Shown: positions 33,434-41,767 of the stretch, one piece after another
How positions within the stretch are numbered: position 1 is the stretch's first letter
Layout: each line of letters opens with the position of its first letter
Assembly (NCBI GenBank): GCA_039589195.1
Contig: JBDHHV010000002.1
Location: 1 to 64,000 of the forward strand
Origin: JBDHAC01 sp039589195
GTDB taxonomy: Bacteria; Gemmatimonadota; Gemmatimonadetes; Palauibacterales; Palauibacteraceae
Length of the DNA stretch: 64,000 nt
Direction: 5' to 3'
The notes under the pieces: generated by a model
What the model saw: only the letters and a program-made list of their open reading frames with translations
The model's database searches: none
What the model was told of the DNA's origin: nothing
Program-made: the position numbers and the translations under genes

Positions 33434-36400
33434 CTAGTCCAGCGAGAGCCAGTAGCTCAGCTTCGCCACCAGGATGTTCTCTCCCACGTCCCCGACGGCC
33501 CGGAACAGAGACCCGGGGCTCACGAGGTCTCCCTGCTCATCCCAGTACCAGCGGTTCTGCTGCCAGATCAGGAAGAGCGTGCTCCCCCGCCGCCACTCCC
33601 AGCGAACCACGGCGTTGGTTCTGAAGGAGCGCACGTTGAAATCCGAGTTCCACAGCGTGAACGTCTCGTCCCCGTCGGTGACGATCAGCGATCCGTCCTC
33701 GGTGGGTCCCACCGTCGTCCCGTCCGTGCCGTATAGGCGGAGCTCGCGGCCGCCTGCCTCGGCCAGCTCTCCGAAGTCCAGGAAGCTGCCCGACGAGGCG
33801 AACGGCTCCGCATGGAGCTCCACGGTGAGGTCCGGAGCCAGCCCCAGGCTGGCGCTCAGCTGAGCGTAGATCTCACTGCGATCGAGTCGGGAGAAGACGT
33901 AGCGGCGCCCGAACGTGGCGTCGCTACTCCCGAGCATCTCGCCGAAGAACTGACGAGAGTCGCTCGCCCGCAGGTACCCGGGGCTGAGCGCGAGCTCGAG
34001 ATTCGAGCTCGGACGAACCGCCACCCATCCATCCACGGAGAAGCTCCATCCTCCGAACTCATCGAAGAAGCTCCGGGCCGATAGCGACCACTGGTTCACC
34101 GCCGCCGCGCTACTCGACAGTCCGACCGTTGCGTCTACGGCCGAAGCGGTGCCCATGAGGGGGCCGCCGCGCGTGAGGTCGTCGCTCAGAGCCCGGGTCT
34201 GGAACCCGACCCGCAGCCACGTGCGCCAGAAGTTGTCCCACGTGCCGCTCGCGAAGAGCGAGGGGGACGTGAACTGGCGCACCCCTTCGAAGTTCCACCC
34301 GGCGCCCAGGGCGAGCCCGAGGGTGTAGTGCCGGAAGGGTCCGCTGCGTCCGGCCTCCCGATATCGGAGACCGCCGGTGAGCTCCAGATCGTCGGCGGAG
34401 TCGAGGATCCCGGAGTCCTTGATCTCGAAGCCCGGTGACTCCGCGTTGAACCCGACGTCCCATAGCCAGTGCTCGCCGCCGAGCTTGGCCAGACGGAGCC
34501 CGCCCGTGTAGCCCGAAAGCGAGGTCCGAGTCGGGTCGACCTGCACGTGCGTCGCATCGGGGCGCTGGAAGTAGCGAGCGCTCGAGCGCTGTATGAGCCG
34601 GATGGCGGACGTGTCACCCTGCACGGTGGAGAAACCGGCATGCCCACTCAGCTCGTACGTTCCTTCGCTGAAGCGCAGGTTCCAATCCCCACCACCGGAG
34701 TACGCCCGGCGACTCATGCGCCGCTCGAGGCCGGTGTCCGACCCCAGATCTCGCTCCACACCTGTCAGAACGAAGCCGGCGGACGATCCGTGCGCGCCGA
34801 ACTCCTTTTGGATCCGTGTGACCCCGAAGGCGGTCGTGGGAGCGAGCGCCACCGGAACGACCTCGCCCGTCAGGTCGTCGACCGTGAGCACATCCTCCGG
34901 CGTCGTCACGGCGACCAGCCCCCCGACCGACAGCCCCGAGGGAAGTCTCCCGGTCAGCTTGGCCGCCCCGGCGATGGTACCGTTCTTCGGGGCGTCCACC
35001 ACGTTCCCCAGGCCGTTCGGCTGCGGCACCGCCCCGATGCGCCGGGAATAGAAGTAGTCGGGACCGCTTCCCCTCAGCAGTTGACTGCCCTCGGTGAAGA
35101 ACGGCCGCCGCTCCTCGAACCTTGTCTCGAACGCGGTCAGGTTTACTTCGGCGGGGTCGGCTTCGACCTGTCCGAAGTCGGGGTTGATGGTCGCGTCCAG
35201 CGTCAGGTTCGAGCTCAATCCTGCCTTGAGGTCGACTCCGAAGCGGGTGTCGGTGTCTCGCCCTTCGCCCGGGGCGGCGATCTCGTCGTCCAGGAAAGTG
35301 GCCGTCGCGACGCCGTATGGTGTCACCTCGAACCGGCGTGAGGCCTGTACGGTCGGAATCCCTACCAGCGTGCCGAACCGGGAAGCCCACCCCGTCTCGT
35401 GGATCGGCACCACCACCCAGTAGGCGTTCAGATACCCGCCCGGATCCCACCTGCGAACGTTGACCCCCCAGGTGGACGCATCGCCCTCGTTGAAGCGGAG
35501 CTGCGAGAACGGGATACGCATCTCGGCGGTCCACCCGCTCGAGTCGGGGGCCGTGTAGGCCTCCCAGACGGGGTCGTACGACCCTTCCGTGCGCCCCTCA
35601 CGGTCTTCCGGATGGTGGTGGTCGACGCGGACTCCACCAGCGGTGACGCCGAACGTGTATGCCGTGCGGCGATCCAGGTAGGTGTCCAGGGACACGAGGA
35701 TCCGGTCGGCGATTCCGGGCTCATCCCGGCGGCCCACAGGCGCATAAAGGGTCTCAGGGGACTTCTTTTCCATCCGGGCCGCCACGTACAGCGCGTCCTC
35801 CCCGAAGGCGAATGCCACCCCGGTCCGCTCGCGTGGCGGGTAGCCACGATCGGGTCCCTTCTGCTCGAAATCCTGCACGAAGACGGCGCGGCGCCAGACC
35901 ATATCGTCCAGGCGCCCGTCCACCTCGATGTCGCCGGCGCGTACCCGCGCGGCGCGCACCTGCTTGCGACCCTCCCCGTCGAGCGGGGAAGCCGCTGGTG
36001 GCCCGTCTCCGGGCAGTGGGCAATCGAGCCACTGAGGCGTCTGCTGAAGTGGAACGTCCGTGCCGGCGACACGGACCTCGACGAGACGGCGTTCCCCGGG
36101 CTCGCCGCCATCGGGGAAGCTGTACATGAAGCTGTGGGCGCCATTGCCCTTGCCGGCATCCTCCAGCCCTTCCCGGTAGTTCCCCGCGGTGACCGTCGCC
36201 ACGAGCCGTCCCGAGTCGTAGATGTCCACGTCGATCGCGTCGTTCGGACGCGAGGAATCCCAGACCCACCCGTAGGTCATCTTGCAGTTGCCCCCATCGT
36301 GGAAGCCTTGAAGGACGGGGGCCGTCGCCGGGGTGACGATGGGGGCCGTCGCTGGGGTCACGGCGGTAGCCGCCGCCGGCGCTCGCTCGGAGTCGGCCTC

Positions 36401-36934
36401 CGGCGCCTGGGCGACCTCGGTCTCCGCTACCCGCGCGCGGACCGGCTCCCGGGACGGCTGTTGGACCGGCTCGTGGGCCGGCTCCTGGGACGGCTCCTGG
36501 GCTCGTCGAGCCTGTTCCGCGGCCTGTTCTCGTGCAACCACCAGATCGGCGAGCGGCACTTCGTCCCCCGGCGTCCGGCCCTGGCCGTGCAGGGCGATCC
36601 AGGCGTCGGTGTAGCCCGCGGCCCGCATCTGGGTCGCCGCGCGACGGGCGGGACCGATCGATACGAAGTCGCCCACCTGTACCCGGTAGTAGCCAGCACC
36701 GTGCATCACGTGGATTGACCAGCGGTCGCCGACGGCATCGCTGACGGCCTCGAGCTCGAGCGCGGCGGCCGATGCGTCCGCGTGCGCGGCGACCTGGACC
36801 CGGTACCTGCGGTCGCCGTTCGCCTGCCCCGCGGCCGCGCTCGACAGAACCACGAGACCACCGAGCGAGCCAAGCAGAGCCCACACGATTCGCCTCCAGG
36901 GCTGGAGCCGGTGTCCTTCACGTGATCGACACAT
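33434..36934 (-). CDS. Exported SPOR-domain and DUF5916 outer-membrane barrel protein
   Basis: The 1166-residue product has a signal peptide (VWALLGSLGGLVVLSSAAAGQ). Next is a SPOR-like domain at about residues 35-115 (YRVQVAAHADAS, YYRVQVGDFVSIGPARR), a fold that binds peptidoglycan. A Glu-Pro/Gln-Pro and Ala-Thr-Pro linker follows. Then comes a CBM9-like carbohydrate-binding domain (IEVDGRLDDMVWRRAVFV). The C-terminal part is a DUF5916 region (NPDFGQVEADPAEVNLTAFE, ERRPFFTEGSQLL) of about 500 residues that should form an outer-membrane barrel. The ATG at 36934 follows GAGGAAAAGG and lies inside the preceding deacetylase gene, a 17-base overlap. The transported or bound glycan is unknown. 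Confidence 0.82.
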   Translation of the reverse strand: MCRSREGHRLQPWRRIVWALLGSLGGLVVLSSAAAGQANGDRRYRVQVAAHADASAAALELEAVSDAVGDRWSIHVMHGAGYYRVQVGDFVSIGPARRAATQMRAAGYTDAWIALHGQGRTPGDEVPLADLVVAREQAAEQARRAQEPSQEPAHEPVQQPSREPVRARVAETEVAQAPEADSERAPAAATAVTPATAPIVTPATAPVLQGFHDGGNCKMTYGWVWDSSRPNDAIDVDIYDSGRLVATVTAGNYREGLEDAGKGNGAHSFMYSFPDGGEPGERRLVEVRVAGTDVPLQQTPQWLDCPLPGDGPPAASPLDGEGRKQVRAARVRAGDIEVDGRLDDMVWRRAVFVQDFEQKGPDRGYPPRERTGVAFAFGEDALYVAARMEKKSPETLYAPVGRRDEPGIADRILVSLDTYLDRRTAYTFGVTAGGVRVDHHHPEDREGRTEGSYDPVWEAYTAPDSSGWTAEMRIPFSQLRFNEGDASTWGVNVRRWDPGGYLNAYWVVVPIHETGWASRFGTLVGIPTVQASRRFEVTPYGVATATFLDDEIAAPGEGRDTDTRFGVDLKAGLSSNLTLDATINPDFGQVEADPAEVNLTAFETRFEERRPFFTEGSQLLRGSGPDYFYSRRIGAVPQPNGLGNVVDAPKNGTIAGAAKLTGRLPSGLSVGGLVAVTTPEDVLTVDDLTGEVVPVALAPTTAFGVTRIQKEFGAHGSSAGFVLTGVERDLGSDTGLERRMSRRAYSGGGDWNLRFSEGTYELSGHAGFSTVQGDTSAIRLIQRSSARYFQRPDATHVQVDPTRTSLSGYTGGLRLAKLGGEHWLWDVGFNAESPGFEIKDSGILDSADDLELTGGLRYREAGRSGPFRHYTLGLALGAGWNFEGVRQFTSPSLFASGTWDNFWRTWLRVGFQTRALSDDLTRGGPLMGTASAVDATVGLSSSAAAVNQWSLSARSFFDEFGGWSFSVDGWVAVRPSSNLELALSPGYLRASDSRQFFGEMLGSSDATFGRRYVFSRLDRSEIYAQLSASLGLAPDLTVELHAEPFASSGSFLDFGELAEAGGRELRLYGTDGTTVGPTEDGSLIVTDGDETFTLWNSDFNVRSFRTNAVVRWEWRRGSTLFLIWQQNRWYWDEQGDLVSPGSLFRAVGDVGENILVAKLSYWLSLD
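36317..36364. repeat. Two tandem 24-bp copies in the SPOR-DUF5916 linker
   Basis: Two adjacent, nearly identical 24-base units (GGGGGCCGTCGC...) encode repeated TPATAPIV/TPATAPV segments of the linker. A second repetitive tract, encoding EP/QP pairs, lies at about 36452-36510. Confidence 0.7.
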
Positions 36935-37640
36935 GTGCCTTTTCCTCGAGTTGGTGGAACGACACGAGCTCGATTCCGGAATCCGACAGCGTCTGTCGCA
37001 CACCCGGGTCGCAGAGCACCGCGAGCTCGATCGCACGCTCGGTGGCGTAGGGCGCGCCGGCGTCCGCATCAGCACCGGGATGACACCCCACCTCCGTCAC
37101 GCCGGGCTCGAGCCCGGTCAGAATCCGGAGCAGGCGATCGAGGGAGATTCCGTCCGGGAAGGGCTCGCCCTTCCCGGTCTGGCCGTAGAAGTCACCGCAG
37201 TATCGAACGGAGCCGAGCCCACGCACCGGGACGCCGAGCTCTGCGGCAATCGCGAGCACGGCGGATCTCGCAGGCTCGCCGGAGTGCACGTGCTGGTGGG
37301 AGTCGATGTGTGTGGGTTCCAGGCCCGTCATGCTTCGAAAGGCTCTCAGCTGTCTCTCCAGCTCTTCACCGACTGCCGCCGGGTCCGCGGTCGGCACGAC
37401 CTCGTAGAGTGCCGACCACCGGCCGTCGCGATGCACCCACTCTCCCAGATCCAGGTGCAGCCCGAGGCTCAAGTCCGGGAAGCTCCTGGCCGCGTGCACC
37501 GCCGCCTCGGCATGCGGGCGGCGGACGAGCACGCTCGCGCTCGTCACGACTCCGCGCTCGTGCGCTTTGAGCACGCCCCGGTTGACACCCGGACTGAGCC
37601 CGAAATCGTCGGCGTTCACGATCAGTCGGCGTTCGGTCAC
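36918..37640 (-). CDS. ChbG/YdjC family carbohydrate deacetylase
   Basis: The 240-residue protein has the metal-site motifs of the ChbG/HpnK deacetylase family: NADDFGLSPGVNRG at the N-terminus, GLHLDLGEW, THIDSHQHVH and GCHPGADADA. These enzymes remove an acetyl group from an N-acetylhexosamine unit such as diacetylchitobiose or a hopanoid sugar. Its place in this glycan region suggests an N-acetyl sugar in the polymer, which is inference. The start is a GTG at 37640. Its end overlaps the barrel gene by 17 bases. A 196-base gap separates it from the 13-gene operon upstream, so it may have its own promoter; none is clear. Confidence 0.88.
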   Translation of the reverse strand: MTERRLIVNADDFGLSPGVNRGVLKAHERGVVTSASVLVRRPHAEAAVHAARSFPDLSLGLHLDLGEWVHRDGRWSALYEVVPTADPAAVGEELERQLRAFRSMTGLEPTHIDSHQHVHSGEPARSAVLAIAAELGVPVRGLGSVRYCGDFYGQTGKGEPFPDGISLDRLLRILTGLEPGVTEVGCHPGADADAGAPYATERAIELAVLCDPGVRQTLSDSGIELVSFHQLEEKAHVSIT

Positions 37641-37836
37641 GCGCGTTCTGGTGGCAGGGAGCGTTCCGGGGCTCGGCGCTCGGCGGAGGAACCGGTTTTC
37701 CGCTTAACCATGCGGGTCGAGCCGGTGCAGGCGACGGCTCGGAATCGAGGTCGCGAGCGAGGAAGGTGCAATCTTTTCAGCGGGGCGGAGTTTTCTTTCC
37801 AGCGGGGGGAGCTCCGTTTCTCGCGGTGTCGACCGT

Positions 37837-38385
37837 TCAACGCAGGGCTTCGACGAAGAGGCTCTCCGCCTCGCGGTTGTCCAACTCGGTGATCCCGGCA
37901 TGCCCGCATCGCGTCTCGCGGAAACCGCACCGCTGCACAAGAGAGAAACCCGCTTGCAGAAGCAACTCCTCGATGAAGTCGTATGTGAACAGCGTCCTCG
38001 AGTGGCCGTACCAGATGAGCTGGAGTACCATCTTGGCACCGATCGCCTTCGCGTCCTCGTCGGGGATGAGGAAATAGTCGGTGTCACCCGCCTCGTAGGC
38101 CTGCATGGCACGCTCGAGATCGGGAAGCGCGAGACGCAGGATCCCGCCGGGCTTCAGCACCCGGCGGAGCTCGGTGAGCACGGGCACGAGATCCGGGTAG
38201 GGGATCTCCTGCAGTGCGTGGATGGAGACCGCGTAATCGATGTTCGCGTCCGGTAGCGGCAATCCGTCCTTGACGTCGCACGCGTGCTGGATCCCGGGAC
38301 CCTGCTTCGCGTCCGAGTTGATCCAGCCCGGCTCACCATGGGCACCGCACCCCCAGTTGAGTCGACGGACCGGCGAGCTCGTCAT
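37837..38385 (-). CDS. SAM-dependent methyltransferase (class I)
   Basis: This small methyltransferase of 182 residues begins with the SAM loop LNWGCGAHGEPGWINSD. It continues with ACDVKDGLPLPDANIDYAVS, HALQEIPYPDLVPVLTELRR and VLKPGGILRLALPD, the standard order of the Methyltransf_11 type. The ATG at 38385 overlaps the stop of the APH-fold kinase gene (ATGA). It is the last gene of the thirteen-gene coupled operon. Pairing with a kinase at the end of a glycan operon recalls WbdD-type chain terminators, which phosphorylate and then methylate the end of an O-polysaccharide. Here this is only a hypothesis. Confidence 0.82.
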   Translation of the reverse strand: MTSSPVRRLNWGCGAHGEPGWINSDAKQGPGIQHACDVKDGLPLPDANIDYAVSIHALQEIPYPDLVPVLTELRRVLKPGGILRLALPDLERAMQAYEAGDTDYFLIPDEDAKAIGAKMVLQLIWYGHSRTLFTYDFIEELLLQAGFSLVQRCGFRETRCGHAGITELDNREAESLFVEALR

Positions 38386-39434
38386 CGAGGCCCCATGTCC
38401 AGCAGGACAGCGGCGTTCAGGGCGGTGGTCAACCAGTCCGTGCGGTGCTCGTGCGGAGGGGTCCAATCCGCGCCCCAACCCAGCCACTGGACCGCGACGA
38501 TCAGCCGACAGGCCTGAAGACTCGACTCGAAGGTGGCCCGGTCCGTTCGATACTCGGTCGGCAACGCCTCACGGTACGCAGCCGCGATTCGATCGCGCGC
38601 GGGCTCACTCCAATCTCCGGCGGTCAGGGCCGCCAGGTCGAAGAGCCCGGGGCCGAAGCCGGCGAGCTCCCAATCGACTGGCCGGACGACAGCCGACCCC
38701 CGCTTCTCTTCGAGCAAGACGTTCGAGGGATAGAAGTCACCATGTATGAGGGTCCGGGGGAGCTGGAGGACGAAGTCGACCGCCCGGAGGTAGGGTCCCG
38801 CGAGTCGCTCGAGGGCGCGCCGCGTCCCCTTTTCCGCGCGCGCGCTGGCGAATTGGCAAGCACGAGAGTACCAACCTCGCAGCAACCGCGGCGTATATTC
38901 CAGAAGCCGTGCGGCGCGGCAGGCCACCTGAAAGCGCGTGATGGCCTGGCCTCTCGCGTGAAAGCCCGCGAGCCAGGCCGCGACTTCCTCCCAGCGCTCG
39001 ATCGCCTCGAACTGGTATAGCTCACGACCACGTATCCGCTCCAGGAGGAGCCATGAGCCGGGGGTCGCCCCGCGCGCACGCACGACCCCATAAAGGAATG
39101 GGACGTCCGGCTCCCGGTCCGCGAGCAGCGCGCGGTAGACCAGCACCTCTCTCATGCCATCGTACACATGAGTGGGCTTGCCATCGGATCGATCGGCGAG
39201 CGATCCGCCGACATCGATTCGTTTGAGCATCAGAGGCAGCGTGGATCCATCGGCTAGCTCGCCTTCCGCCTCGAGCAGGGTGTGGGTCGTGGCGTAGCGC
39301 GACCGTCGCCACCGAAGGCCGGCCATTCGCGGGCGTCGTCGGTCCCGCCCCAGCGTCTCCGCGATCGCGAGGGCGAAATCCGTGTCGTCCGTGCCCGGGA
39401 GTCCGGGGCCGGGTGACGACGTGGCGGACGTCAA
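38382..39434 (-). CDS. APH-fold phosphotransferase (sugar or small-molecule kinase)
   Basis: The 350-residue protein has the aminoglycoside-phosphotransferase/choline-kinase fold. The catalytic loop HGDFYPSNVLLEE (Asp as base, Asn as metal ligand) and VRPVDWELAGFGPGLFDLA with the DFG-equivalent DWE are clear. An N-lobe Lys in LPLMLKRIDV may be the ATP-anchoring residue. The family phosphorylates hydroxyl groups of sugars, choline, antibiotics or proteins, so the substrate is open. In this operon a sugar or glycan end is likely, but that is inference. The start is a TTG overlapping the previous stop (TTGA), and its own stop overlaps the methyltransferase start (ATGA). Confidence 0.82.
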   Translation of the reverse strand: MTSATSSPGPGLPGTDDTDFALAIAETLGRDRRRPRMAGLRWRRSRYATTHTLLEAEGELADGSTLPLMLKRIDVGGSLADRSDGKPTHVYDGMREVLVYRALLADREPDVPFLYGVVRARGATPGSWLLLERIRGRELYQFEAIERWEEVAAWLAGFHARGQAITRFQVACRAARLLEYTPRLLRGWYSRACQFASARAEKGTRRALERLAGPYLRAVDFVLQLPRTLIHGDFYPSNVLLEEKRGSAVVRPVDWELAGFGPGLFDLAALTAGDWSEPARDRIAAAYREALPTEYRTDRATFESSLQACRLIVAVQWLGWGADWTPPHEHRTDWLTTALNAAVLLDMGPR

Positions 39435-40585
39435 GCGATCCCCACCCGGCCCAACAGAGCCGTGAGAACGCTGTCCGAATCGAAGTGGCTCCGCGCGAGC
39501 GCACGGGCTGCGCGGGAGTGTGGCCTGTAATCGCGGCGGATGGCTCGAAGTCCCTCCGCCGCTTCATCCAGGGTCGTGAAAGCGCACAACCCGGCACCCG
39601 TCGGCAGGTAGCGCGAGAAGCCGGTCTCCTGCGCGAGGACCGGCCGGCCCGATGCCAGATAGCAGACGCTCCGATCGGAGAACCAGCCGCACGCGGCTTC
39701 GACGTATCCGGACTTGGCGACGCCGAGCTCGGCGAAGGAGTCGACGACGAAGCGGCGGTAGCGGTCGGGAGTACCAGCCGACTGCGTGGGATCCACGAGG
39801 ACCCAGCCGCCGGCACGCAGCGAGGCCAGGTCGTCTCGTTCGTCGGGGTGTACGGTGAGCGCCAGCCGAACGCGCTCGTCCGCCAGTCTGGGCAGCTCCA
39901 TCAGGGGACGGAGCGCGTGCGCCTTCTGCCCATAAAAAACGCCTTCGTGTCGAATCGAACCGTATGCGCGCCAGTTGGCCACCGTCGTGAACGACGCCTC
40001 GGCGGGCTCGCGGTTCGACTCGACGAGCGGCCAATACGGGAGCACCACGGGGGGTAGCGTCGGGATCCAGCTCCGCCCGCACGTCGGTATCGTGCAATCC
40101 GCCTCGGCCAGACCCGGCCCCACCGTGGCGAAATGCGTGTGACCCTCCAGCCCCAGATCCAGCCCCTCCACGGCGCTCCACAGCTGCGTGAAGCCGGGGT
40201 CGAGATCCACGTACAGGCGGGTGGGGATCGGTCCGGTGATCTCCCGGTCGCGGAGGACGCCGGACAGGTTGACGAGCAGGTCGGCGCGTCCGGCCGCGTC
40301 GATCACGCTCTCGTACGGCATGCCCATGGCCCTGCGAGCGCCGGGGACGAGCAGCGCGGCCCTTCCGGCGAGACCGAAGCGTCGGCAGACACGGCCGAAA
40401 TACTCCTCGACCGCCGGCCCGGACACGGAGTCATCGAGCGGCTCGACGAGGGTGACCTCCCAGCCAAGCCGCCGGAGCCCCAGGGCGTATTGAAGCACCG
40501 CCCAGGTAGCGCCACCCTGCCCCGGGGTCCCGGCGAAGCGGCCGCTCACGATCGCCGTCCGTCGGCGAGACGAGGCGGGGATCAA
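39431..40585 (-). CDS. GT-B-like glycosyltransferase family protein (copy 1 of 4)
   Basis: A 384-residue member of a family present four times in this operon. It opens with a glycine-rich loop and helix (SGRFAGTPGQGGATWAVLQY, LGLRRLGWEVTLVEPL). Next come YVDLDPGFTQ, SWIPTLPPVVLPYWP and FTTVANWR. Near the C-terminus is GWFSDRSVCYLASGRPVLAQ followed by TGFSRYLPTGAGL. The two-domain pattern and the C-terminal ASGRPVLAQETGF resemble GT-B glycosyltransferases, where this segment grips the nucleotide sugar. I assign no sugar. The start is a TTG overlapping the previous stop (TTGA) with GAGAGG upstream. See copies at 40582, 41768 and 50009. Confidence 0.65.
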   Translation of the reverse strand: MIPASSRRRTAIVSGRFAGTPGQGGATWAVLQYALGLRRLGWEVTLVEPLDDSVSGPAVEEYFGRVCRRFGLAGRAALLVPGARRAMGMPYESVIDAAGRADLLVNLSGVLRDREITGPIPTRLYVDLDPGFTQLWSAVEGLDLGLEGHTHFATVGPGLAEADCTIPTCGRSWIPTLPPVVLPYWPLVESNREPAEASFTTVANWRAYGSIRHEGVFYGQKAHALRPLMELPRLADERVRLALTVHPDERDDLASLRAGGWVLVDPTQSAGTPDRYRRFVVDSFAELGVAKSGYVEAACGWFSDRSVCYLASGRPVLAQETGFSRYLPTGAGLCAFTTLDEAAEGLRAIRRDYRPHSRAARALARSHFDSDSVLTALLGRVGIA

Positions 40586-41760
40586 GCCGCCCTCTCCACG
40601 GGTCCGACGCGATCGAGAAACTCGCCCAGCACTCGGCTCGAGTCCAGATAGTGCTCGGCGAGCGCCCGGGCGGCGCTCGAATGCTCATCGTAGTCCCGCC
40701 GGATCCGGGCAGCGCCCGCGACGGCGTCCTCGAGGGTCCGGAACGTGAGCAGGCCGGCGTCGGTGGGCAGGTCCGAGAACCCGGTGTCCTCCACCAGCGC
40801 GGGTCTACCGGAGGCCAGATAATGGGCCGTCCGGTCGCTGAACCACCCGCTTAGCGTCTCGACGTAGATCTCCTGGGCGGCGGAGAACTCCGCATCGGAT
40901 GCTTGGATGTAGCTCCGGTACGTGGCCGGATCCGGCACCACATCCCGCGGATCCACCAGCGACCATCCGTGCGTCCGCAGGGCATGCAGATCGACCGAGT
41001 CGCCGGGGTCGATCTGGAGGGCGATCTCGAACCGCCCCTCGGCTCGTCTGGGGACGTCCAGGTACTCGCGAAACCGGTGCGCTTTCAGGCCCAGTCGACG
41101 GCCATCCCGGTGGAGAGAACCGAACGCGCCACGCCAGCTCGCGACGGTTGTGAATCGGGGCTCCCGGCCAGCGTATCCGGCGCCCTCGGACGAGGGCCAT
41201 TCCTCCATGAGCACCGGCGGCCGGAATGGCTGCCACGCGAGACCACCGTCGGGTATCGCGCACCCCGCGAGCCCCACGTTGGCGCCCACGGTGAAGAAGG
41301 CCGTGTGGTCCCCGAGGCGTCCTCCGAGACCCTCGTCGTGCCAGAACTGGGTGAAGCCGGGGTCCAAATCGATGTACGCGCGGCGCGGCACGCGAGTCAT
41401 GAACGGTTCGAGCGTCAGGTGGCCGCTCATGTTGACGAGCAGGTCGGCGTCGCCCGCCAGGTCGGCCAACTCCCCCGGTCCGAGCCCCGAGACCGGCTGC
41501 CCGTCTCGGGTCACGAGCGCTGACCGCTCCCCCAGTCCGAACTCACGCATCACGGCGTCGAAGTGGGCGCGGTGACCGCTGTCGCTCGGCGCGCACCGCT
41601 CGCCCAAACCGTCGGTGCATAGGCCCGGATCGATCTGCTCGAGGAAGTACACTTCCAAGCCGAGGCGCGCGAGACCGACCGCCCAGGTCATGCGAACCCA
41701 CGCTTCGCCCGCGTTTCCGAGCTTGTTCGCCACCGCGCCCGCCACGATCGCGATCGTCAT
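40582..41760 (-). CDS. GT-B-like glycosyltransferase family protein (copy 2 of 4)
   Basis: The 392-residue second copy starts MTIAIVAGAVANKLGNAGEA and continues with ARLGLEVYFLEQIDPG. It shares the family blocks YIDLDPGFTQFW, GLAWQPFRPPVLMEEWP, FTTVASWRGAFGS and GWFSDRTAHYLASGRPALVE. An acidic insertion early on (CTDGLGERCAPSDSGHRAHF) is also present in copy 3 and absent from copy 1. This suggests that copies 2 and 3 are closest. The ATG at 41760 follows the stop of copy 3 by seven bases, and its own stop overlaps the start of copy 1. Confidence 0.65.
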   Translation of the reverse strand: MTIAIVAGAVANKLGNAGEAWVRMTWAVGLARLGLEVYFLEQIDPGLCTDGLGERCAPSDSGHRAHFDAVMREFGLGERSALVTRDGQPVSGLGPGELADLAGDADLLVNMSGHLTLEPFMTRVPRRAYIDLDPGFTQFWHDEGLGGRLGDHTAFFTVGANVGLAGCAIPDGGLAWQPFRPPVLMEEWPSSEGAGYAGREPRFTTVASWRGAFGSLHRDGRRLGLKAHRFREYLDVPRRAEGRFEIALQIDPGDSVDLHALRTHGWSLVDPRDVVPDPATYRSYIQASDAEFSAAQEIYVETLSGWFSDRTAHYLASGRPALVEDTGFSDLPTDAGLLTFRTLEDAVAGAARIRRDYDEHSSAARALAEHYLDSSRVLGEFLDRVGPVERAA

Positions 41761-41767
41761 ACGCGAC

